This document shows positions 1 through 12,141 of a DNA stretch of 64,000 nt, one piece after another. Source of the stretch: Odiellus spinosus (lineage: Eukaryota > Arthropoda > Arachnida > Opiliones > Phalangiidae); assembly GCA_963920705.1 (NCBI GenBank), contig CAWUCO010000097.1, forward strand, positions 806,001-870,000. Direction: 5' to 3'. Each line of letters begins with the position of its first letter. Position 1 is the first letter of the stretch. The notes beneath the pieces are model-generated. The model did not search any database. It was given only the letters and a program-made list of their open reading frames with translations, and was not told the DNA's origin. Both the position numbers and the translations under genes were made by a program.

Positions 1-3000
1 CAAAGTCATTCGAAAGAGCAATTAATGGACAGTCTAAATAATAAGAGTTTTCAAAAATCCGTTGAAAAACAAGAAAAATATGGCCAATTCAAGAAATCAT
101 ACAATATCAAAAAAGTCAAATTTCTGATTTTAAAAATTCGCTTTTTAATATTAGATGTTTTTTGAATTGGCCATATTTTCCATGTTTTTCAACGGATTTT
201 CCAAAACTCTTTTGTTTTTTAGATAGACCAATATTTGCTCTTTCGAGTGGTCTTAATTTTGTCTAAATCGCTTAAAAATCAAAAGTTTTGTGTCCATTTG
301 AATCCAATAATCTTGGATTTTTAAGCGTTTTTGCTTAATTTTAACCAATTTTATATTTGTCACAATTTTGCAATTTAGACAAAACCAAAGTCATTCGAAA
401 GAGCAATTAATGGACAGTCTAAATAATAAGAGTTTTCAAAAATCCGTTGAAAAACAAGAAAAATATGGCCAATTCAAGAAATCATACAATATCAAAAGAG
501 TGAAATTTCAGATTTTAAAAATTCGCTTTTTGATATTAGATGTTTTTGAATTGGCCATATTTTCCAGGTTTTTCAACGGATTTTCAAAAACTCTTGTTTT
601 TTAGATAGACCAATATTTGCTCTTTCGAGTGGTCTTAATTTTGTCTAAATCGCTTAAAAATCAAAAGTTTTGTGTCCATTTGAATCCAATAATCTTGGAT
701 TTTTAAGCGTTTTTGCTTAATTTTAACCAATTTTATATTTGTCACAATTTTGAAATTTAGACAAAACCAAAGTCATTCGAAAGAGCAATTAATGGACAGT
801 CTAAATAATAAGAGTTTTCAAAAATCCGTTGAAAAACAAGAAAAATATGGCCAATTCAAGAAATCATACAATATCAAAATAGTCAAATTTCAGATTTTAA
901 AAATTCGCTTTTTAATATTAGATGTTTTTTGAATTGGCCATATTTTCCATGTTTTTCAACGGATTTTCCAAAACTCTTGTTTTTTAGATAGACCAATATT
1001 TGCTCTTTCGAGTGGTCTTAATTTTGTCTAAATCGCTTAAAAATCAAAAGTTTTGTGTCCATTTGAATCCAATAATCTTGGATTTTTAAGCGTTTTTGCT
1101 TAATTTTAACCAATTTTATATTTGTCACAATTTTGCAATTTAGACAAAACCAAAGTCATTCGAAAGAGCAATTAATGGACAGTCTAAATAATAAGAGTTT
1201 TCAAAAATCCGTTGAAAAACAAGAAAAATATGGCCAATTCAAGAAATCATACAATATCAAAAGAGTGAAATTTCAGATTTTAAAAATTCGCTTTTTGATA
1301 TTAGATGTTTTTTGAATTGGCCATATTTTCCAGGTTTTTCAACGGATTTTCCAAAACTCTTGTTTTTTAGATAGACCAATATTTGCTCTTTCGAGTGGTC
1401 TTAATTTTGTCTAAATCGCTTAAAATTCAAAAGTTTTGTGTCCATTTGAATCCAATAATCTTGGATTTTTAAGTGTTTTTGCTTAATTTTAACCAATTTT
1501 ATATTTGTCACAATTTTGAAATTTAGACAAAACCAAAGTCATTCGAAAGAGCAATTAATGGACAGTCTAAATAATAAGAGTTTTCAAAAATCCGTTGAAA
1601 AACAAGAAAAATATGGCCAATTCAAGAAATCATACAATATCAAAAAAGTCAAATTTCTGATTTTAAAAATTCGCTTTTTAATATTAGATGTTTTTTGAAT
1701 TGGCCATATTTTCCATGTTTTTCAACGGATTTTCCAAAACTCTTGTTTTTTAGATAGACCAATATTTGCTCTTTCGAGTGGTCTTAATTTTGTCTAAATC
1801 GCTTAAAAATCAAAAGTTTTGTGTCCATTTGAATCCAATAATCTTGGATTTTTAAGCGTTTTTGCTTAATTTTAACCAATTTTATATTTGTCACAATTTT
1901 GCAATTTAGACAAAACCAAAGTCATTCGAAAGAGCAATTAATGGACAGTCTAAATAATAAGAGTTTTCAAAAATCCGTTGAAAAACAAGAAAAATATGGC
2001 CAATTCAAGAAATCATACAATATCAAAAGAGTGAAATTTCAGATTTTAAAAATTCGCTTTTTGATATTAGATGTTTTTTGAATTGGCCATATTTTCCAGG
2101 TTTTTCAACGGATTTTCCAAAACTCTTGTTTTTTAGATAGACCAATATTTGCTCTGTCGAGTGGTCTTAATTTTGTCTAAATCGCTTAAAAATCAAAAGT
2201 TTTGTGTCCATTTGAATCCAATAATCTTGGATTTTTAAGCGTTTTTGCTTAATTTTAACCAATTTTATATTTGTCACGTTTTGGCAATTTAGACATAACC
2301 AAAGTCTTTCGAAAGAGCAATTAATGGACAGTCTAAATAATAAGAGTTTTCAAAAATCCGTTGAAAAACAAGAAAAATATGGCCAATTCAAGAAATCATA
2401 CAATATCAAAATAGTCAAATTTCAGATTTTAAAAATTCGCTTTTTGATATTAGTTGTTTTTTGAATTGGCCATATTTTCCAGGTTTTTCAACGGATTTTC
2501 CAAAACTCTTGTTTTTTAGATAGACCAATATTTGCTCTTTCGAGTGGTCTTAATTTTGTCTAAATCGCTTAAAAATCAAAAGTTTTGTGTCCATTTGAAT
2601 CCAATAATCTTGGATTTTTAAGCGTTTTTGCTTAATTTTAACCAATTTTATATTTGTCACGTTTTGGCAATTTAGACAAAACCAAAGTCTTTCGAAAGAG
2701 CAATTAATGGACAGTCTAAATAATAAGAGTTTTCAAAAATCCGTTGAAAAACAAGAAAAATATGGCCAATTCAAGAAATCATACAATATCAAAATAGTCA
2801 AATTTCAGATTTTAAAAATTCGCTTTTTGATATTAGATGTTTTTTGAATTGGCCATATTTTCCAGGTTTTTCAACGGATTTTCCAAAACTCTTGTTTTTT
2901 AGATAGACCAATATTTGCTCTTTCGAGTGGTCTTAATTTTGTCTAAATCGCTTAAAATTCAAAAGTTTTGTGTCCATTTGAATCCAATAATCTTGGATTT

Positions 3001-3047
3001 TTAAGTGTTTTTGCTTAATTTTAACCAATTTTATATTTGTCACAATT

Positions 3048-6000
3048 TTGAAATTTAGACAAAACCAAAGTCATTCGAAAGAGCAATTAATGGACAGTCT
3101 AAATAATAAGAGTTTTCAAAAATCCGTTGAAAAACAAGAAAAATATGGCCAATTCAAGAAATCATACAATATCAAAATAGTCAAATTTCAGATTTTAAAA
3201 ATTCGCTTTTTGATATTAGATGTTTTTGAATTGGCCATATTTTCCAGGTTTTTCAACGGATTTTCCAAAACTCTTGTTTTTTAGATAGACCAATATTTGC
3301 TCTTTCGAGTGGTCTAAATTTTGTCTAAATCGCTTAAAAATCAAAAGTTTTGTGTCCATTTGAATCCAATAATCTTGGATTTTTAAGTGTTTTCGCTTAA
3401 TTTTAACCAATTTTATATTTGTCACAATTTTGAAATTTAGACAAAACCAAAGTCATTCGAAAGAGCAATTAATGGACAGTCTAAATAATAAGAGTTTTCA
3501 AAAATCCGTTGAAAAACAAGAAAAATATGGCCAATTCAAGAAATCATACAATATCAAAATAGTCAAATTTCAGATTTTAAAAATTCGCTTTTTAATATTA
3601 GATGTTTTTTGAATTGGCCATATTTTCCATATTTTTCAACGGATTTTCCAAAACTCTTGTTTTTTAGATAGACCAATATTTGCTCTTTCGAGTGGTCTTA
3701 ATTTTGTCTAAATCGCTTAAAAATCAAAAGTTTTGTGTCCATTTGAATCCAATAATCTTGGATTTTTAAGCGTTTTTGCTTAATTTTAACCAATTTTATA
3801 TTTGTCACAATTTTGCAATTTAGACAAAACCAAAGTCATTCGAAAGAGCAATTAATGGACAGTCTAAATAATAAGAGTTTTCAAAAATCCGTTGAAAAAC
3901 AAGAAAAATATGGCCAATTCAAGAAATCATACAATATCAAAATAGTCAAATTTCAGATTTTAAAAATTCGCTTTTTAATATTAGATGTTTTTTGAATTGG
4001 CCATATTTTCCATGTTTTTCAACGGATTTTCCAAAACTCTTGTTTTTTAGATAGACCAATATTTGCTCTTTCGAGTGGTCTTAATTTTGTCTAAATCGCT
4101 TAAAAATCAAAAGTTTTGTGTCCATTTGAATCCAATAATCTTGGATTTTTAAGTGTTTTTGCTTAATTTTAACCAATTTTATATTTGTCACAATTTTGAA
4201 ATTTAGACAAAACCAAAGTCATTCGAAAGAGCAATTAATGGACAGTCTAAATAATAAGAGTTTTCAAAAATCCGTTGAAAAACAAGAAAAATATGGCCAA
4301 TTCAAGAAATCATACAATATCAAAATAGTCAAATTTCAGATTTTAAAAATTCGCTTTTTAATATTAGATGTTTTTTGAATTGGCCATATTTTCCATGTTT
4401 TTCAACGGATTTTCCAAAACTCTTGTTTTTTAGATAGACCAATATTTGCTCTTTCGAGTGGTCTTAATTTTGTCTAAATCGCTTAAAAATCAAAAGTTTT
4501 GTGTCCATTTGAATCCAATAATCTTGGATTTTTAAGCGTTTTTGCTTAATTTTAACCAATTTTATATTTGTCACAATTTTGCAATTTAGACAAAACCAAA
4601 GTCATTCGAAAGAGCAATTAATGGACAGTCTAAATAATAAGAGTTTTCAAAAATCCGTTGAAAAACAAGAAAAATATGGCCAATTCAAGAAATCATACAA
4701 TATCAAAAGAGTGAAATTTCAGATTTTAAAAATTCGCTTTTTGATATTAGATGTTTTTTGAATTGGCCATATTTTCCAGGTTTTTCAACGGATTTTCCAA
4801 AACTCTTGTTTTTTAGATAGACCAATATTTGCTCTTTCGAGTGGTCTTAATTTTGTCTAAATCGCTTAAAATTCAAAAGTTTTGTGTCCATTTGAATCCA
4901 ATAATCTTGGATTTTTAAGTGTTTTTGCTTAATTTTAACCAATTTTATATTTGTCACAATTTTGAAATTTAGACAAAACCAAAGTCATTCGAAAGAGCAA
5001 TTAATGGACAGTCTAAATAATAAGAGTTTTCAAAAATCCGTTGAAAAACAAGAAAAATATGGCCAATTCAAGAAATCATACAATATCAAAAAAGTCAAAT
5101 TTCTGATTTTAAAAATTCGCTTTTTAATATTAGATGTTTTTTGAATTGGCCATATTTTCCATGTTTTTCAACGGATTTTCCAAAACTCTTGTTTTTTAGA
5201 TAGACCAATATTTGCTCTTTCGAGTGGTCTTAATTTTGTCTAAATCGCTTAAAAATCAAAAGTTTTGTGTCCATTTGAATCCAATAATCTTGGATTTTTA
5301 AGCGTTTTTGCTTAATTTTAACCAATTTTATATTTGTCACAATTTTGCAATTTAGACAAAACCAAAGTCATTCGAAAGAGCAATTAATGGACAGTCTAAA
5401 TAATAAGAGTTTTCAAAAATCCGTTGAAAAACAAGAAAAATATGGCCAATTCAAGAAATCATACAATATCAAAAGAGTGAAATTTCAGATTTTAAAAATT
5501 CGCTTTTTGATATTAGATGTTTTTTGAATTGGCCATATTTTCCAGGTTTTTCAACGGATTTTCCAAAACTCTTGTTTTTTAGATAGACCAATATTTGCTC
5601 TTTCGAGTGGTCTTAATTTTGTCTAAATCGCTTAAAATTCAAAAGTTTTGTGTCCATTTGAATCCAATAATCTTGGATTTTTAAGTGTTTTTGCTTAATT
5701 TTAACCAATTTTATATTTGTCACAATTTTGAAATTTAGACAAAACCAAAGTCATTCGAAAGAGCAATTAATGGACAGTCTAAATAATAAGAGTTTTCAAA
5801 AATCCGTTGAAAAACAAGAAAAATATGGCCAATTCAAGAAATCATACAATATCAAAAAAGTCAAATTTCTGATTTTAAAAATTCGCTTTTTAATATTAGA
5901 TGTTTTTTGAATTGGCCATATTTTCCATGTTTTTCAACGGATTTTCCAAAACTCTTGTTTTTTAGATAGACCAAAATTTGGTCTTTCGAGTGGTCTTAAT

Positions 6001-7259
6001 TTTGTCTAAATCGCTTTAAAATCAAAGGTTTTGTGTCCATTTGAATCCAATAATCTTGGATTTTTAAGCGTTTTTGCTTAATTTTAACCAATTTTATATT
6101 TGTCATGTTTTGGCAATTTAGACAAAACCAAAGTCATTCGAAAGAGCAATTAATGGACAGTCTAAATAATAAGAGTTTTCAAAAATCCGTTGAAAAACAA
6201 GAAAAATATTGCCAATTCAAGAAACCATACAATATCAAAATAGTCAAATTTCAGATTTTAAAAATTCGCTTTTTGATATTAGTTGTTTTTTGAATTGGCC
6301 ATATTTTCCAGGTTTTTCAACGGATTTTCCAAAACTCTTGTTTTTTAGATAGACCAATATTTGCTCTTTCGAGTGGTCTTAATTTTGTCTAAATCGCTTA
6401 AAAATCAAAAGTTTTGTGTCCATTTGAATCCAATAATCTTGGATTTTTAAGCGTTTTTGCTTAATTTTAACCAATTTTATATTTGTCACGTTTTGGCAAT
6501 TTAGACAAAACCAAAGTCTTTCGAAAGAGCAATTAATGGACAGTCTAAATAATAAGAGTTTTCAAAAATCCGTTGAAAAACAAGAAAAATATGGCCAATT
6601 CAAGAAATCATACAATATCAAAATAGTCAAATTTCAGATTTTAAAAATTCGCTTTTTGATATTAGTTGTTTTTTGAATTGGCCATATTTTCCAGGTTTTT
6701 CAACGGATTTTCCAAAACTCTTGTTTTTTAGATAGACCAATATTTGCTCTTTCGAGTGGTCTTAATTTTGTCTAAATCGCTTAAAAATCAAAAGTTTTGT
6801 GTCCATTTGAATCCAATAATCTTGGATTTTTAAGCGTTTTTGCTTAATTTTAACCAATTTTATATTTGTCACGTTTTGGCAATTTAGACAAAACCAAAGT
6901 CTTTCGAAAGAGCAATTAATGGACAGTCTAAATAATAAGAGTTTTCAAAAATCCGTTGAAAAACAAGAAAAATATGGCCAATTCAAGAAATCATACAATA
7001 TCAAAATAGTCAAATTTCAGATTTTAAAAATTCGCTTTTTGATATTAGATGTTTTTTGAATTGGCCATATTTTCCAGGTTTTTCAACGGATTTTCCAAAA
7101 CTCTTGTTTTTTAGATAGACCAATATTTGCTCTTTCGAGTGGTCTTAATTTTGTCTAAATCGCTTAAAATTCAAAAGTTTTGTGTCCATTTGAATCCAAT
7201 AATCTTGGATTTTTAAGTGTTTTTGCTTAATTTTAACCAATTTTATATTTGTCACAATT
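3048..7259. repeat. 11-monomer higher-order repeat, copy 1 (4,212 bp)
   Basis: Offset 4,212 bp superimposes this segment on 7,260-11,471. Shared private markers are the gatgtttttg one-base shortening at 3,221 and 7,433, the gtggtctaaattttg variant near 3,309 and 7,521, the gtgttttcgctt variant near 3,388 and 7,600, and the ccatatttttcaac variant near 3,628 and 7,840. The order of junction types is the same except for the ninth monomer (tggcaattt with catg in this copy, ttgcaattt in copy 2). Part of an earlier copy, starting before the window, is visible up to base 3,047: its two terminal cacgttttgg monomers, the first with the agacataacc variant, resemble the end of copy 2. Confidence 0.85.
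5966..6290. repeat. Block IV-like patch inside block I
   Basis: The right half of the monomer anchored at 5,728 and the left half of the next one carry variants otherwise typical of blocks III/IV. These are gaccaaaatttggtc instead of gaccaatatttgctc, gctttaaaatcaaagg instead of gcttaaaaatcaaaag, gtcatgttttggcaattt at the junction, and atattgccaattcaag followed by aaaccatac. The same combination (catg junction plus attgcc plus aaaccatac) occurs near 47,815-47,945. The neighbouring monomers at both sides are ordinary block I copies. The corresponding place in HOR copy 2 (10,180-10,500) lacks all of these variants. Confidence 0.7.
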
Positions 7260-10200
7260 TTGAAATTTAGACAAAACCAAAGTCATTCGAAAGAGCAATT
7301 AATGGACAGTCTAAATAATAAGAGTTTTCAAAAATCCGTTGAAAAACAAGAAAAATATGGCCAATTCAAGAAATCATACAATATCAAAATAGTCAAATTT
7401 CAGATTTTAAAAATTCGCTTTTTGATATTAGATGTTTTTGAATTGGCCATATTTTCCAGGTTTTTCAACGGATTTTCCAAAACTCTTGTTTTTTAGATAG
7501 ACCAATATTTGCTCTTTCGAGTGGTCTAAATTTTGTCTAAATCGCTTAAAAATCAAAAGTTTTGTGTCCATTTGAATCCAATAATCTTGGATTTTTAAGT
7601 GTTTTCGCTTAATTTTAACCAATTTTATATTTGTCACAATTTTGAAATTTAGACAAAACCAAAGTCATTCGAAAGAGCAATTAATGGACAGTCTAAATAA
7701 TAAGAGTTTTCAAAAATCCGTTGAAAAACAAGAAAAATATGGCCAATTCAAGAAATCATACAATATCAAAATAGTCAAATTTCAGATTTTAAAAATTCGC
7801 TTTTTAATATTAGATGTTTTTTGAATTGGCCATATTTTCCATATTTTTCAACGGATTTTCCAAAACTCTTGTTTTTTAGATAGACCAATATTTGCTCTTT
7901 CGAGTGGTCTTAATTTTGTCTAAATCGCTTAAAAATCAAAAGTTTTGTGTCCATTTGAATCCAATAATCTTGGATTTTTAAGCGTTTTTGCTTAATTTTA
8001 ACCAATTTTATATTTGTCACAATTTTGCAATTTAGACAAAACCAAAGTCATTCGAAAGAGCAATTAATGGACAGTCTAAATAATAAGAGTTTTCAAAAAT
8101 CCGTTGAAAAACAAGAAAAATATGGCCAATTCAAGAAATCATACAATATCAAAATAGTCAAATTTCAGATTTTAAAAATTCGCTTTTTAATATTAGATGT
8201 TTTTTGAATTGGCCATATTTTCCATGTTTTTCAACGGATTTTCCAAAACTCTTGTTTTTTAGATAGACCAATATTTGCTCTTTCGAGTGGTCTTAATTTT
8301 GTCTAAATCGCTTAAAAATCAAAAGTTTTGTGTCCATTTGAATCCAATAATCTTGGATTTTTAAGTGTTTTTGCTTAATTTTAACCAATTTTATATTTGT
8401 CACAATTTTGAAATTTAGACAAAACCAAAGTCATTCGAAAGAGCAATTAATGGACAGTCTAAATAATAAGAGTTTTCAAAAATCCGTTGAAAAACAAGAA
8501 AAATATGGCCAATTCAAGAAATCATACAATATCAAAATAGTCAAATTTCAGATTTTAAAAATTCGCTTTTTAATATTAGATGTTTTTTGAATTGGCCATA
8601 TTTTCCATGTTTTTCAACGGATTTTCCAAAACTCTTGTTTTTTAGATAGACCAATATTTGCTCTTTCGAGTGGTCTTAATTTTGTCTAAATCGCTTAAAA
8701 ATCAAAAGTTTTGTGTCCATTTGAATCCAATAATCTTGGATTTTTAAGCGTTTTTGCTTAATTTTAACCAATTTTATATTTGTCACAATTTTGCAATTTA
8801 GACAAAACCAAAGTCATTCGAAAGAGCAATTAATGGACAGTCTAAATAATAAGAGTTTTCAAAAATCCGTTGAAAAACAAGAAAAATATGGCCAATTCAA
8901 GAAATCATACAATATCAAAAGAGTGAAATTTCAGATTTTAAAAATTCGCTTTTTGATATTAGATGTTTTTTGAATTGGCCATATTTTCCAGGTTTTTCAA
9001 CGGATTTTCCAAAACTCTTGTTTTTTAGATAGACCAATATTTGCTCTTTCGAGTGGTCTTAATTTTGTCTAAATCGCTTAAAATTCAAAAGTTTTGTGTC
9101 CATTTGAATCCAATAATCTTGGATTTTTAAGTGTTTTTGCTTAATTTTAACCAATTTTATATTTGTCACAATTTTGAAATTTAGACAAACCCAAAGTCAT
9201 TCGAAAGAGCAATTAATGGACAGTCTAAATAATAAGAGTTTTCAAAAATCCGTTGAAAAACAAGAAAAATATGGCCAATTCAAGAAATCATACAATATCA
9301 AAAAAGTCAAATTTCTGATTTTAAAAATTCGCTTTTTAATATTAGATGTTTTTTGAATTGGCCATATTTTCCATGTTTTTCAACGGATTTTCCAAAACTC
9401 TTGTTTTTTAGATAGACCAATATTTGCTCTTTCGAGTGGTCTTAATTTTGTCTAAATCGCTTAAAAATCAAAAGTTTTGTGTCCATTTGAATCCAATAAT
9501 CTTGGATTTTTAAGCGTTTTTGCTTAATTTTAACCAATTTTATATTTGTCACAATTTTGCAATTTAGACAAAACCAAAGTCATTCGAAAGAGCAATTAAT
9601 GGACAGTCTAAATAATAAGAGTTTTCAAAAATCCGTTGAAAAACAAGAAAAATATGGCCAATTCAAGAAATCATACAATATCAAAAGAGTGAAATTTCAG
9701 ATTTTAAAAATTCGCTTTTTGATATTAGATGTTTTTTGAATTGGCCATATTATCCAGGTTTTTCAACGGATTTTCCAAAACTCTTGTTTTTTAGATAGAC
9801 CAATATTTGCTCTTTCGAGTGGTCTTAATTTTGTCTAAATCGCTTAAAATTCAAAAGTTTTGTGTCCATTTGAATCCAATAATCTTGGATTTTTAAGTGT
9901 TTTTGCTTAATTTTAACCAATTTTATATTTGTCACAATTTTGAAATTTAGACAAAACCAAAGTCATTCGAAAGAGCAATTAATGGACAGTCTAAATAATA
10001 AGAGTTTTCAAAAATCCGTTGAAAAACAAGAAAAATATGGCCAATTCAAGAAATCATACAATATCAAAAAAGTCAAATTTCTGATTTTAAAAATTCGCTT
10101 TTTAATATTAGATGTTTTTTGAATTGGCCATATTTTCCATGTTTTTCAACGGATTTTCCAAAACTCTTGTTTTTTAGATAGACCAATATTTGCTCTTTCG

Positions 10201-11471
10201 AGTGGTCTTAATTTTGTCTAAATCGCTTAAAAATCAAAAGTTTTGTGTCCATTTGAATCCAATAATCTTGGATTTTTAAGCGTTTTTGCTTAATTTTAAC
10301 TAATTTTATATTTGTCACAATTTTGCAATTTAGACAAAACCAAAGTCATTCGAAAGAGCAATTAATGGACAGTCTAAATAATAAGAGTTTTCAAAAATCC
10401 GTTGAAAAACAAGAAAAATATGGCCAATTCAAGAAATCATACAATATCAAAAGAGTGAAATTTCAGATTTTAAAAATTCGCTTTTTGATATTAGATGTTT
10501 TTTGAATTGGCCATATTTTCCAGGTTTTTCAACGGATTTTCCAAAACTCTTGTTTTTTAGATAGACCAATATTTGCTCTTTCGAGTGGTCTTAATTTTGT
10601 CTAAATCGCTTAAAAATCAAAAGTTTTGTGTCCATTTGAATCCAATAATCTTGGATTTTTAAGCGTTTTTGCTTAATTTTAACCAATTTTATATTTGTCA
10701 CGTTTTGGCAATTTAGACATAACCAAAGTCTTTCGAAAGAGCAATTAATGGACAGTCTAAATAATAAGAGTTTTCAAAAATCCGTTGAAAAACAAGAAAA
10801 ATATGGCCAATTCAAGAAATCATACAATATCAAAATAGTCAAATTTCAGATTTTAAAAATTCGCTTTTTGATATTAGTTGTTTTTTGAATTGGCCATATT
10901 TTCCAGGTTTTTCAACGGATTTTCCAAAACTCTTGTTTTTTAGATAGACCAATATTTGCTCTTTCGAGTGGTCTTAATTTTGTCTAAATCGCTTAAAAAT
11001 CAAAAGTTTTGTGTCCATTTGAATCCAATAATCTTGGATTTTTAAGCGTTTTTGCTTAATTTTAACCAATTTTATATTTGTCACGTTTTGGCAATTTAGA
11101 CAAAACCAAAGTCTTTCGAAAGAGCAATTAATGGACAGTCTAAATAATAAGAGTTTTCAAAAATCCGTTGAAAAACAAGAAAAATATGGCCAATTCAAGA
11201 AATCATACAATATCAAAATAGTCAAATTTCAGATTTTAAAAATTCGCTTTTTGATATTAGATGTTTTTTGAATTGGCCATATTTTCCAGGTTTTTCAACG
11301 GATTTTCCAAAACTCTTGTTTTTTAGATAGACCAATATTTGCTCTTTCGAGTGGTCTAAATTTTGTCTAAATCGCTTAAAAATCAAAAGTTTTGTGTCCA
11401 TTTGAATCCAATAATCTTGGATTTTTAAGTGTTGCTGCTTAATTTTAACCAATTTTATATTTGTCACAATT
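7260..11471. repeat. 11-monomer higher-order repeat, copy 2 (4,212 bp)
   Basis: This is the second copy of the 4,212-bp unit beginning at 3,048. It ends with two cacgttttggcaattt monomers (anchors 10,706 and 11,089); the first has agacataacc, as at 2,282. The next block of monomers starting at 11,472 no longer follows the same order, so the HOR is lost there. Private changes in this copy include acaaaccc at 9,187-9,194 and tattatccagg at 9,750, which would have arisen after the duplication. Confidence 0.85.
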
Positions 11472-11854
11472 TTGAAATTTAGACAAAACCAAAGTCATTC
11501 GAAAGAGCAATTAATGGACAGTCTAAATAATAAGAGTTTTCAAAAATCCGTTGAAAAACAAGAAAAATATGGCCAATTCAAGAAATCATACAATATCAAA
11601 ATAGTCAAATTTCAGATTTTAAAAATTCGCTTTTTAATATTAGATGTTTTTTGAATTGGCCATATTTTCCATGTTTTTCAACGGATTTTCCAAAACTCTT
11701 GTTTTTTAGATAGACCAATATTTGCTCTTTCGAGTGGTCTTAATTTTGTCTAAATCGCTTAAAAATCAAAAGTTTTGTGTCCATTTGAATCCAATAATCT
11801 TGGATTTTTAAGTGTTTTTGCTTAATTTTAACCAATTTTATATTTGTCACAATT

Positions 11855-12037
11855 TTGAAATTTAGACAAAACCAAAGTCATTCGAAAGAGCAATTAATGG
11901 ACAGTCTAAATAATAAGAGTTTTCAAAAATCCGTTGAAAAACAAGAAAAATATGGCCAATTCAAGAAATCATACAATATCAAAATAGTCAAATTTCAGAT
12001 TTTAAAAATTCGCTTTTTGATATTAGATGTTTTTTGA
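11855..12037 (+). other. Plus-strand open frame of the monomer, 60 codons, not considered a gene (example copy)
   Basis: Most monomers keep an open frame of 60-64 codons across the left arm and loop. The frame here opens at TTG, not ATG; the first in-frame ATG (in taatggacag) would give only 46 residues. The product is basic and Lys/Gln/Ser-rich in its first two thirds (HSKEQLMDSLNNKSF, KSVEKQEKYGQFKK), ending in a hydrophobic stretch (ILKIRFLILDVF). I recognise no domain. Copies differ by one-base indels, stops (ttgaataacaag near 43,308; ttgaaaaataag near 57,482, 62,071 and 63,219), a 24-bp deletion at 14,154, and loss of the ATG in taatcgacag copies. Conservation is no better than in the non-coding spacer, so homogenisation of the array explains it. 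Confidence 0.8.
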
Positions 12038-12141
12038 ATTGGCCATATTTTCCAGGTTTTTCAACGGATTTTCCAAAACTCTTGTTTTTTAGATAGACCA
12101 ATATTTGCTCTTTCGAGTGGTCTAAATTTTGTCTAAATCGC
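11857..12141. repeat. Long imperfect palindrome inside the monomer (present in every copy)
   Basis: The left arm (11,857-11,984, 128 nt) and the reverse complement of the right arm (12,015-12,141, 127 nt) align over their full length. By eye about 104-105 of 128 positions match, with one single-base gap, so about 80-82%. The longest perfect runs are cgaaagagcaa, aaaatccgttgaaaaac and aaaatatggccaattcaa. The ends are gcaatttagacaaaa on the left and ttttgtctaaatcgc on the right in the commonest variant, a 15-nt terminal inverted repeat with one mismatch. The loop is 30 nt. The structure recurs in every monomer, so the array contains about 167 such foldbacks. A transcript of either strand, or extruded DNA, could form a ~128-bp stem. 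Whether either happens is not shown by the sequence. Confidence 0.92.

Noticed and set aside
368..604. Many 60-90 codon open frames on both strands as a family of small protein genes
   Set aside because: Most open with TTG or GTG, the longest ATG-started version is usually 46 (plus) or 59 (minus) codons, many copies carry stops or frameshifts, no domain is recognisable, and the non-coding spacer is conserved equally well. The 78-codon version here results from a one-T loss in gatgtttttg.
11874..11892. CENP-B box (17-bp motif) in the attcgaaagagcaatta region
   Set aside because: The left part fits nTTCGnnnnA, but the required CGGG core on the right is aatt. No copy I inspected restores it on either strand.
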